This document shows, piece after piece, positions 21,268 through 32,100 of a stretch of DNA of 64,000 bases. The notes beneath the pieces were generated by a model, which saw only the letters and a program-made list of their open reading frames with translations, ran no database searches and was not told the DNA's origin. Positions within the stretch are counted from its first letter, which is position 1. Every line of letters begins with the position of its first letter. The stretch spans positions 992,001 to 1,056,000 of the forward strand of contig NC_135163.1 in the NCBI RefSeq assembly GCF_050948215.1. Direction: 5' to 3'. The stretch comes from Halictus rubicundus. Taxonomy: Eukaryota > Arthropoda > Insecta > Hymenoptera > Halictidae. The position numbers and the translations under genes are program-made.

Positions 21268-22865
21268 CAGGGTGGGGCAATAACTATGTCCAGTTTGAAT
21301 ATTGCCGTTATTTGTAATAATATGAAAAATGTTATATAGAAAACTTACACGGTATAGAGGGGGACATATTGTGACACAAACATTTTCTGCGTGGGTGGAG
21401 GCATAGAGGAGATTTCAAGGTCAACTCTATTTTTTTAAATGGAATGCTATGTTTTTTTTTATCAGCCAGTGTTGAGACGAATTCAGCGAGTTATCATTGA
21501 AAGTCATGCAAGGTCAAATATGGTAGTAAAATAAACTTTATTACCTTACAGGAGGTGCTCGAATTAGTGACCGTTTGCATCAATGGAAAGTTGCAATCTT
21601 CGTATCCCTGCATCACGTGCATGTCTTATCGTTTCTGAACTTATTCTAGCACATGCTGCAATTATCCGTTGTTTCATATTTTCTGGTGTAGTGGGTACTT
21701 CTGGATAAACAGCATTTTTCAATGCTCCCCAGAGAAAAAAATCTAATGGTGTTAAATCCGGAGAGCGAGCTGGCCAAGAAACTAATCCTCCACGTCCTAT
21801 CCATTTATTTGGGTAAAGTTCGTTCAGTGCATCTCTTACTCTCCGAGCATAATGTGCTGGACATCCGTCGTGCTGTAACCACATCATTTGGCGAACGTTT
21901 AGTGGTACATTTTCTAATAAAGTCCCCAATCTACTTCGTATAAAGTGTTCATATAGTTCGCCAGTAAGATTTCCATCGATAAAATGCGTTCCGATTATTT
22001 GATCACCAACGATTCCACACCATACGTTAATTGACCATTGTCGTTGGTGCTCAACTTGTCTTAACCAGTGTGGATTATCGATACTGCAATAATGCATATT
22101 ATACAAATTGAGATTTCCATGGTTAGTAAACGTAGCTTTATCGGTGAACAGTATTGATGAAATAAATGTTTCATAGATTTGTATTTTGTGTAGAGTCCAC
22201 TGACAAAATGCGACACAATTCATCAAATCCGTACCGTGTAACTCTCGATGAAGGCTAATATGGTATGGATGAAATTTATACCGTGCAAGGATTCGTAGCA
22301 CGCTCCTTCTACTGATAGCCGACTCGCGTTCAATCTGTCGGGAACTAATCTGCGGGTTACGAGCTACAACTGCAAGAACACCAACTTCATTTCTTTCATC
22401 AGTCGCTTTTTTACAACTGCTCTTACGAGTACCCAAATTTCCGGTTTCTTTCAATTTTTTGCACAATCTTCCAAATGTTCGGTGCGAAGGATGTATACGG
22501 TTTGGATATCGTTCAGTATACAAGGATTGAGCTCTTATCGAATTTTGTCGCATTTCTCCATAAATGAGAATCATATCCACTTGCTCTTCGAAAGAAAACT
22601 TCATTTTGATGATCACGCAGCTACTTGACGTAACAATCGACCGAGACTGACTGACCGATTCATGTTAATGTTACGAACTGGTGGGATGTTTACATTACGA
22701 GCTGATAAGACGTTTAGATTTCTAGCTATACGCGATGTATTGCCACAACATAAACAATGTTACAAAACCATTCGTTTATGTAAAAGTGAGGGTCTATGAA
22801 ATAATACAGCATGTGCTAGAATAAGTTCAGAAACGATAAGACATGAACGTGATGGCCTCCTTCTG
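21268..22865 (-). mobile_element. DD41D-type Tc1/mariner element, right end missing
   Basis: Left terminus after TA: CAGGGTGGGGCAATAACTAT. It holds an intact transposase frame on the minus strand (21564-22616). The matching outer terminus expected beyond 22616 was not found before the GC-rich block that begins near 22865, so this copy seems to have lost that end. Confidence 0.65.
21564..22616 (-). CDS. Transposase, Tc1/mariner superfamily, DD41D spacing
   Basis: Intact 350-residue frame. The N-terminal half has HTH modules (residues about 5-60 and 90-115: SRQIERESAISRRSVLRIL). The catalytic triad is visible as Asp159 (LFTDKATFTNHG), Asp250 (LQHDGCPAHY) and Asp292 (SPDLTPLDFFLWG), with 41 residues between the second and third, as in the DD41D (rosa-like) group. 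The full frame, with no stops or shifts, suggests recent activity or mobilisation in trans, but one element terminus is missing. An alternative start is the Met at residue 5. Confidence 0.88.
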   Translation of the reverse strand: MIIKMKFSFEEQVDMILIYGEMRQNSIRAQSLYTERYPNRIHPSHRTFGRLCKKLKETGNLGTRKSSCKKATDERNEVGVLAVVARNPQISSRQIERESAISRRSVLRILARYKFHPYHISLHRELHGTDLMNCVAFCQWTLHKIQIYETFISSILFTDKATFTNHGNLNLYNMHYCSIDNPHWLRQVEHQRQWSINVWCGIVGDQIIGTHFIDGNLTGELYEHFIRSRLGTLLENVPLNVRQMMWLQHDGCPAHYARRVRDALNELYPNKWIGRGGLVSWPARSPDLTPLDFFLWGALKNAVYPEVPTTPENMKQRIIAACARISSETIRHARDAGIRRLQLSIDANGH

Positions 22866-23610
22866 TGAGGTTGTAATGACTCAGAAGGATGCCGCCGAGC
22901 GGGCCCGGGAGCGGGACCCGGGCTCCGCGAGGAGGCTGTGGGTGCGGGGTCGTCCCCGGCGCCCGCGTGCTCCCCCCACGGGAAGGGGCACGAGGGTGGG
23001 AGGGCGCGGGGTACGCCCCCGCGCCGATTGGCGCCCCCGGGAGAGGGGCGTGGAGTAGTGTCGGCGCGGGGGGATTCCCCGCGACCTGAGGTGCCCCCAC
23101 CATTGGGGGCGGTGGATTCGGGGGCTCGGGATGTGAGCTGACCCCGGCCCCCGGGGGGAGCATAGCTCCCCCCGTGATAGGGCGACACCCCCCGGGTTAA
23201 TTTCCCGATTTGGGGGGGGGGGGTGTCGGTCCGTCCCTCCCTTAGGGGAGGGGGATTCGTGGGGGGTTTTGGGTGAGGAAGGGTCGGGGCGTGCCGTATC
23301 GCGCCTCCGACGACCCCTGCTTCCGGTGGCGGCGTCTTCTTGCCTCGGCCGGGGCTGGTTCCGTCGGGACACCGGCCCCGAGCGGGTCACGAAGACTCCG
23401 GGAGCTGTGGGTGGACCGAGCTGGGGCTCGGGAAGCCCAATCCGAAGGCTGCAGGGATGAGGACACCCGCCCGGGGACTTGTAGCGTAGGCAATGGGGGA
23501 GGTGCCGAAAAAAATCGCGCCGAAATGAATGTCGACTTTGCGTTTCGTTCGCTGTTCGGCGCGCTGTTCGGCGCAATGTTCGTCGAAATGTTCAGGTCTG
23601 TACGCAGCTT
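22865..23610. other. GC-rich block of unknown origin (possible LINE fragment)
   Basis: About 745 bp of strongly GC-rich sequence, in sharp contrast to the AT-rich surroundings, with runs such as eleven G near 23212-23224. Both strands hold long open frames (largest 22881-23576 on minus, 231 codons) that are low-complexity in Pro/Arg/Gly and match no family I know, as expected for chance frames in GC-rich DNA. A short tandem of GCTGTTCGGCGC lies near 23550-23575. It abuts the truncated end of the next transposon at about 23611. Hymenopteran LINEs can be GC-rich, so a LINE fragment is one guess. Confidence 0.45.
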
Positions 23611-24706
23611 TAAATTGCATGGAACTGAAGGGCCTTGCTGACTACATAAACGTGAAGTGGCCTCCCTTCCCTTTTAACGGGGGAGGGGAGGTTCCTTTAT
23701 AATTTTAAATGGAACCCCCTATAAAATGTTACATATTTAGATTCTACAGGAAAAAACAAGTCAATTTTGTCGGAAACATTTTTTTGTCAGATACTTCCAT
23801 GATGAGATATAACAGTTTGAAGTTTCGAGTTGTAGGTACTTGAAGCGCTCGGAAATAGCGTTATGGAATTACGCGCGCTTGAGTCCTTTGCTTATTCGTG
23901 AAGAAATAAAATGTACTTTAAATGAAATGTTCAAAATGTCCACCACGGGCTTGTAAACATTTATTTACTCGAAACATCAAAGTTGTTCTAACATTTTTTA
24001 ACATTTCGGGAGTCACTGAAACGCAAGCGTCACGTATTCTTTGTTTCATATCCTCTTTTGTCGTCGGTGGTTCAAACATAACTTTGTCCTTTACATATCC
24101 CCGCTTTTCTAAATTATGAAATGTTGATCCCAAATGTTTGATCCCATAACGTTCAAAAAACATCACTGCTGCACGCCGATAATTTTTTTGGCATTCACCT
24201 AACGTTAATAACATATTCACTTCTGTGTCAAAAGTAGCCATAATCACAATGTTACTGCTTGAATAACAGCTCTAAACTGAAAACGTTTTCATAGATAAGT
24301 GAGTCAAACTCAAGAATTGTAAATATTATTGTTTGTGTTTCTTCGTGAATAAGCAAAGGACTCAAGCGCGTATAATTCCATAACGCTATTTCCGAGCGCT
24401 TCAAGTACCTACAACTCGAAACTTCAAACTGTTATATCTCATCATGGAAGTATCTGACAAAAAAATGTTTCAGACAAAATTGACTTGTTTTTTCCGGTAG
24501 AATCTAAATATGTAACATTTTATAGGGGGTTCCATTTAAAATTACAAAGGTACCTCCCCTCCCCCGTTAAAGGGGAAGGGAGGCCACTTCACGTTTATGT
24601 AGTCAGAAAGGCCCTTCAGTTCCATGCAATTTAAGACTAAGAACTTTAAAATCGATGGCATAGTTTTCGAGATATTGAGCTGTTCAGAGTTATGTGGGCC
24701 ACCCTG
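23611..24706 (-). mobile_element. Deletion-derivative Tc1/mariner-like element with about 300-bp inverted repeats
   Basis: Arms 23611-23907 and 24337-24634 are near-perfect inverted copies. The right arm extends on to a CAGGGTGGCCCACATAACTC terminus ending at 24706 and followed by TA. The left outer 70-75 bp are missing, replaced by the GC-rich block. Between the arms lies a short transposase remnant. Such long arms with a gutted gene fit a non-autonomous copy. Confidence 0.75.
23918..24247 (-). pseudogene. Internally deleted transposase remnant
   Basis: 109-residue frame that joins a transposase N-terminus (MATFDTEVNMLLTLGECQKN, HTH region) directly to a C-terminus (PPTTKEDMKQRIRDAC through HFEHFI). 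The whole catalytic core is absent. The C-terminal KEDMKQRI segment resembles that of the neighbouring DD41D transposase (PENMKQRI), but the proteins differ, so it derives from a related, not identical, family. Confidence 0.8.
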
Positions 24707-25029
24707 TATAATGAAATACAATTGAGTAACGTAATTATAAAATGATTACAATATTTGAATGAATTTGTTAGAACTAAAAGTGTACATAAGTAAAGGATTA
24801 TTAGATCGATATACATAGGTGCTTACTTGCTAAGATCAACATATGAGATATTTCGCAGTAGCTAGATGAGTAAAAATGATATATGTGAACTAGCTAGTAA
24901 AGTATAAATATGGAATTAATCGAGAGGTCTAGAATATATGTATAAAATAGAATAGTGAGAAGTAGAAAAAGAAAAAAAATGTATGGCTTATTGGATATAA
25001 ATAAATTAACGCAAATGACTATATACAAT

Positions 25030-25797
25030 TTATAACAGTATAGTGCTCCTACGTGATGGGGTTCTTCCTCGGGTTCGTGCTGATTGGGCGTCTCCCTGTG
25101 GTTCTTCTGGAACGGTGTATATTATACGGGCGACGTCTCGATTTCGATCATAAGAGACTAAATCCCGGGTAAGGTTGTGTTCCGAGTGTACATCGGATTG
25201 GAAGTTGCAATTTACAAAGTTTTTTATCATCGGAGGAATGGTATCGCCATTACGCGGATTTTTTGTAAAGCAAAATACGCGTTTCAACAAATTTAAACAA
25301 CCGATCCAACGGCAACAGTTCATGCAGACCATTAAAAATATTATCGCTCCGATAACCGATAATCCAATAGTGTACCATTTGGTATGTTGCACTATAAATG
25401 GTTTATTCAATTGGTCCGTTACTATTTTATCAAAGTCGCTTAGCTTTTTGTTGGCATATCTTAATTCGGTCAAGTCTATGTTCGTTAATTTGACCGGAGT
25501 TAATTGGATCGGGACCGTCTTGTTGAATCTTCGTTTGAGGAGACAGCAATCATCGGTAGTGATGTCAAGTTTTGGTACATAGTGTGATATGTTCCGACTT
25601 GAGCTGCTGGTTGTTTCCAACACGAAGAAATCCGTGTATCCTTTACAGGACGGTTCCAATTGAAGTATTCCAGTTTGGTGTAGTACTATATCCTCCATGT
25701 GGTTGGGATTGTTGTCACACAGGAGTGTAACAGTAGTGGGTTGTTGTAGTATGTAGATCCATTGATTATTTTTTATACATATATCTCGTAGGTGGTC
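25030..25797 (-). pseudogene. Endogenous env-like fragment of a retroelement
   Basis: C-terminal part of an envelope-type membrane glycoprotein, read on the minus strand. It has a cysteine-containing ectodomain piece, a long hydrophobic transmembrane segment (WYTIGLSVIGAIIFLMVC) and a basic cytoplasmic tail. The pattern suits env genes of insect Ty3/Gypsy (errantivirus-like) elements. The frame continues upstream of the Met at 25698 until an in-frame stop where a 28-bp tandem repeat begins (about 25798), so the N-terminal part is gone. No gag, pol or LTR adjoins it. Fossil fragment; not expected to be functional. Confidence 0.6.
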
Positions 25798-25887
25798 ATG
25801 CTAAAAGACGGACCGGTTCTGTGCTATGCTAAAAGACGGACCGGTTCTGTGCCATGCTAAAAGACGGACCGGTTCTGTGCCATGCTA
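25798..25887. repeat. 28-bp tandem repeat, 3.2 copies
   Basis: Units start at 25798, 25826, 25854 and 25882 with ATGCTAAAAGACGGACCGGT; only one base differs between the complete units. It lies exactly at the break of the env-like fragment. Confidence 0.92.
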
Positions 25888-26109
25888 AAGCGGCAATGTC
25901 ACGAAAGTAGGAACGCCGAAACCCCGGGCGTGAGCACTCTCATTCCTCTCTGACTTTACCAAAGAGGATAGCTATTATTATATCAGAGAGGATCTAAACT
26001 GTGAGTAGGTATGTAGTCTGTGACACATGTGAGTGCTGTCGATTTCGATCGATAATTATTACTGATAAGTAAGGTAGCTGTTCTAGTAAACAAAGAATCT
26101 CACTTGAAT

Positions 26110-29100
26110 ATGGATATCGTCAAAAGTGCTTTGGCACATCAAGAAAATAGTGAAAAAGAAGAAGAAATTACGTCAAATGATGAAAGCGACGGTATGTCGG
26201 ACATTTCCGAGGGAAATAGTAAATGGTGTTACATACCGGATTCCATTCTTCTGAATATTTTTCAATATTTGACACCGAAGGAATTAATAACTGCAGGAGA
26301 AGTATGCATATCGTGGCATAGAGTGTCCTACGATGGCCTTCTTTGGAAAGATTTATTCTATCAAGCATATGAAATAGATCCGGTTGTTGGCATGATGCCA
26401 GGTTAACATCATCATAAAAATAACAACAAATCTATTTTGTTGGTGCATATAAAAACTTATTTTCTCTGCCAAATATTTAGCTACCTTATGATTTTGTGTA
26501 TGTTTTGTTTAAAGTAAACTTATGGAAACGCCTCTTCCTCACGGATTTTGATGACATTGAAATATGTTTTCAAGGTCATCATTGTAAAACAACTTTTTTC
26601 TATACATGTAACCTGCAGTCTCTTTCAGTTTCCGAGATATTCGCAAAAACGAGAGTGTGCGTGATGACTGCGGCGCCGCTAGTAGATAAAATATGAACTA
26701 TTGGCAGTGAAAAATTAATTAACAACAATCATACGGTTAGAAATCGAAAAAAGATCTGATCAACGAAAAAAAAAAATTGGCCCGGATCGGGTTTCAAACC
26801 TGGTCCAAAAAGTCTTCAGCGGTTCCGCAGTCAGAGACCATAGATTTGATTTTGAAATATGTTTATTGGTTTATAAATGTACATTCTAATAACAATGTTG
26901 GTACCTAAAATAAACATAAAAAAAACGACCATAGATTCTTAAAAAAAAAATATATATAAAAACATAATTGATTGCACTCAAACAATTCTCTTAGTCAGTC
27001 TTTCTTATGGTTCTAAATTTAATCAGTCTTAGCTTATAATCTAATTGCCTAGTTCTTTGGTTCGAGAGAAGGTATAAATCTAAATTTTGGGGAAATACAG
27101 ACTATCGTGTGTGTTGAAAACCCCAAAAGTCGGTTAGGATAGCTTACAGACTAGAATAAATAAATAATAACGACTTATAACTATGGAGGCTTAAAAACTA
27201 AGGACTATGTACAATGGGGCTTTGCCGTTACAGTATAAAAATTGTTAGCTGGGTACTATGTAGTACCGAAAGGTTATGGTGATATTGCTAAGAGGACAGG
27301 GTGTTGGGGGGTCTCAGCGTAGGTCGGTGCTGTGTTTGCGGTTGCGGAGTTTTGTCAAGTGTTCGCTGTCACTTGTTAGCCACCAATATTTTTTAAAATT
27401 AAGGCGGTCGAAATTGTTTCAGTCGCAGGTAGGGATAGCTGTTGAGAATTTGAATTTGTTTCTTTCGTTGATGGGGTCGTTGCTATTTTTTTGTTGGCTT
27501 TGTTTCGGCGCCAGTGATATAGTAGAGGGATATTGTTATCATTTTGTATGAGGCCGGTTTTGTCACAGTAGGTAAAGGATTGTGGTGTGGTGTATCCGGT
27601 GGTTAGTAGTCTGCAGGAGGTGTTGTCGTCTTGGGAAGCCAGTTGTTTAATTATGGAGTTGTCGATGCTTAGTAATTTACTGAAGTAGTCGCGGGTCAGT
27701 CGGAGGAAGAATGAATCAATTCTGGGAATGTCTGCTTGGTTGTAGAGATATGTATTATTTGTGTATTTTTGCCAGTTGGAGTCCGCAGTTCTATATAGTC
27801 TGTTACAAGCGCGCAGACATTTGCGTTCAAATATGCGGATTCTTTCCATGGTTGTATGGTTTATGTTCCACCACATGGGGGCTGCGTATGATATGATGGG
27901 GCGGATCAGAAGCATATAAAGGATGGTTTTGGTTTTGGAAGATAGGTGCTTATTGTGGAAGAGTCTACTATTTGACTTAAAGGCTGCGAGGGCTTTGCTT
28001 AGCTGCGAGTCGATGTGGATGTAGCCGCGAAGCAGGTAGTCAATATGTACCCCTACGTATTTTACGGTTTTTTATGGGCTATTTGCTGTTTGGTGCTAGT
28101 GCCTGGGATTGTGGTTGTGATTTGGAAGAGTTTGTTACCTGCTTTGGCTTGGGTGAATAGTTTTTCGAGGGGTTTTCGGAATAGTATTGTTTCGCATTTC
28201 GCTGGGTTTAACCTAAGGTTCCACTTTCAGTAGTGATCATCATAGAGATCATCAGTCAGAGACCATAGCTACTGCACCAACCGGAGCCGTTGAAAGTATC
28301 TTCGAAATATTTGAATACATCCTGCATAGTATAATTTTTGTTTTTGAACTACGCAATTTTTAAAGTCTGGACGATGTTTCTCTGAACGTAGGAATGTTTA
28401 ATATTACATAATATATTTTTACGATAATTGTAACTTAGTTGTTCACGAAAAAAACGTCGCAAAAAGTGGTTTTTATTTTTTCCAACTATGACGCATCAAA
28501 CGCAGGAATTTGAAAAAAATTGTGTATAATGCTTAGGACAATATCTCATTGCTAAATTAATTCTGTTCTAGTGTCTCTTAAATTTCCATATGAAATCTGC
28601 ATTTTTTTTACTTTTCGTGTTTTTCGATTGTTATAACCAGAGTTTGCAACGGAGAAATCTGAAAACGATTCAAAGTATGTGGTTTCGTATCCGAAATGTG
28701 TGAGATTTTTAAATTGTCATTAAATGGGGAAAATGGGCCAAAAACTGGATTCTCTCTCTCTCTCTCTCTCTTCTCGGGTTTTCCATTGCGTTTCTTCTTA
28801 AACTGTGAGAAATATGCTCTATGCTTTTATGTAAAATTTAAACAGTTTTCGAAGAACTATAATTAGAACGTATGGAGGACATAGAATATCAATGTTTTTT
28901 ATAAACAATCATATATCTGAAACATTTTTTCATATTTTTCGAAGAAGAACACTGTCTTTATATGTAGTTTAAAATACAAATGCAAATACCTTCTTTATAA
29001 AATACAAAGGTAGAGTTTGCTGTCCCGAAAATTAGTTTCTCCCTCGTTCAGGTCAATATGAGAAAGCGAAAAAAGAAGTAGAGGTGTTGAGGTAGTCTTC

Positions 29101-32100
29101 GACCAACACACAAATATGCTTTGCTTTTACTTTTTCTCTAGTATGTTTAAAATGTAATATTTATTTCAACATATTGATTTATTTATTCATGTAAATGTAA
29201 TATTCATTTTTGTACATAATTTTTTATGTAAATGTCCTTCACATTGGATTCGCTATTTTATTTTTGAAAATTTCAAATTCAGATTCCTAATAGGCAACTT
29301 TGAGAACATTGTATTACCAATTTTTGTAGAATCCAAATCATTTTTTCAAATACCCGTCCGTCATATTGGATCGGCCATTTTGTTGTTGAAAATTTCAAAT
29401 TCAGATTCGTAATCAGTGACCTTGAAAATATTATATCACAAATTTTCAATGAAATCCAGGAACGTCTTGAGATTTTGGCCATTTGGGACCATTGTGCGTC
29501 GCTACGAACACTATTCGCACCACCGTCTATAATTGACGCACGTTCCCTATTGCGAATTCTGCCTATTTTGAATGACCGGATTTATTTTTTAGGGCGGGTG
29601 AAGGGCTCTACTCTATCACTCCTCTCACCCAAAAACCTCACACAAACTCACTCTGAAATTTAGTTTAATGGAAACAAAGAACAACAAAGTAACTCGAGTT
29701 TTTAGGCATCGCGAAAGGTCACATTGATAGTTTTGATCATTTTACGATTTAAATTTAAATGAATTTCAGAGTAAGTTTGTGTTAGGTTTTCCGGGGAGGT
29801 AGTGTGAACAGAGCCCCTCCCCCGCCCTAAAGAACAAATTTGGTCATTGAAAATATGCGAAATTTGCCTAATCCAAACTTAACTCAAGACCGTTTGTATT
29901 ATACTCAGCGTACGACAATGTTTCTGCCGCACAAAGCGGTGTCTGCTATCAAAAACACCCATGGATTTACAAGTAAAGTTTTTTGCGAATATCTTGTAAA
30001 CTAAAGCCGACCGCCAGAAACTTTAAAGGGAAATACAGTACAACATATTTCAATTTCATCAAAATCCGTGAGAAAGAGATTTTTCGACAAATTTACCTTT
30101 GTTTAGTAGACAAATTTCATTGTTACTATTAGTGTAAATATATCATTTGTAATTATATATACATTTTTGTTTTTAAGTAAATCTGTCAAAATATGAATGA
30201 GCATTAACATTTATATGTACCAATTTAATATACTGTTTCTCTATTTTAAATGTTTTACTTCATAATGTAATATAAAGCTAACTATATTTTACAGGAAAAA
30301 CATCTTGGTTCGAAGAATTTAAACGATTAACTTATCATATACCGTTCATACAAACAGAAGAACTGTTTAGACACAACCGTGAAGTATTACATGTAAGCTT
30401 TTCCCACAATGGGGAAATGTTTGCCACATGTTCAAGAGATGGATGCATTTTTGTAAGTTACTTGTCATTTCTACAGTGTGATATTTCTAGTATATGCATA
30501 TATGTTACAGTGTTATGTATGACAAATGTATAACTCATGTTTATTATGCAATGTATCACTTTAAAGTCTAGATGTTTTATTTTTATAACCATAAAATCAA
30601 TCATGGGATTTAATTTAGGTATGGGAAAGCCAATATCCTGTGAAAATAAAATATCAATATAACATGAAATCATTTAGATGGGAATCTACACAATTCTCAC
30701 AATTTAATTCCTCTGATACATTACTACTTGTATCTGGTGCACATTTTGCAGTTTCTGGAAGTCGTCGCAGTCTACCAGGAGAAATTGCAGTATTTAGTCT
30801 AACACGTAAAAATATTAATAGATTCGAAAATATTTACAAAATTATGATAGAAAAAATATGAATAATTGGTTAATTTTGTTCATTACAGCTGATTTTAATT
30901 TACGATGTAGGGTGGCAAATAATCCGTTTGACATACTTGGTACATGGTATAGTGAGCATTATCTTTTAAGTGGAAGTCTCCATTGGTTAGACATTGAACT
31001 TAGTACTAGTGTACTTTGGCTCAGTAAAGCAAATCAAGAGTTATCTAGTGAAAATATACCCATTATAACACAGCTATTTAGGTACTCTTTAAATAAGTTG
31101 CAGCCATATTTGTTTACTTTATAAATAATTTTGTTACAATAAGTAATTTTGTTGCTTTAGATTTTGCAATGGTCATAGGTCAGCAGTTCGTACAATTATG
31201 ATAGCTAATTGTTTAACATCTGAAGTGCAAGAGGATCAAACATCAGAAGAAGTTGAAGATGAAGAAGCTACTTTACATGCATCATGTGAATTACAGTAAG
31301 CAAAATTTAGACAGAGAGTAAAGGTTGAATATGTTTTACATTAAAATATTCTTCACATTAACTAAAGTATGTGCAAATAGGTCATCTACATTAGAGGATA
31401 TATTTATGAATTGTATTAAACGTAATGACTGTTTTCAATATATCAATCCCTTGCAGTACAATCAAGAATATAATTCTCAGCAGCATAAGGAAAATATACG
31501 TGAGTGAAATTTAATGTAATTTAAATAATTATAATATTCATAGTTTATACTTTTGACTTACAGAATCCACAGATATTGAAGAAAATAACGTCGATGAGGT
31601 AGCAAATTCTTGCGAAAAATATCTTATTTTCACAACCGCGTCGCAGACATGTGTCCCGCATCAAGTGGCTTTTAAAAGAATAAAAAATGTGGAGTTTCCT
31701 ACGAGTATATATCCAGGACGATTATATACATTAAAAGAGAGGAGGCGGGACAGAAAATTAGAAAAAGAACGGGAGAGGCAAAATTCTAACGCCGTTTTGG
31801 ATTTTGATGCTATAGCCGACAAATTCGATAAGGTGGATCATGTAATTGATTTACATGGACACATAGTAGGAATGCGACTTTCTCCAGATCATAGGTCAGT
31901 TATTCATATTACCAATATGAAATATATATTTTACATTTCACTAATTATCATGTTTTATACGACCTCAGGTATTTGTATGTTAACATAAGGCTGTGGCCCA
32001 AAGGTGCTATCGCAAAAATGCCGCCTTCACCAATCGCTAGAGAAATAGACATTCGAGTAATTGATTTAATGACATTAAAAGAAGTTGGCTGCATGTCAAG

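Noticed and set aside
22881..23576. 231-codon open frame on minus in the GC-rich block
   Set aside because: Low-complexity Pro/Arg/Gly content, overlapping equally open frames on the other strand, and no motif. Open frames arise by chance in such GC-rich DNA.
25175..25582. 135-codon plus-strand frame
   Set aside because: Antisense shadow of the env-like fragment, whose minus frame is longer and has a transmembrane segment.
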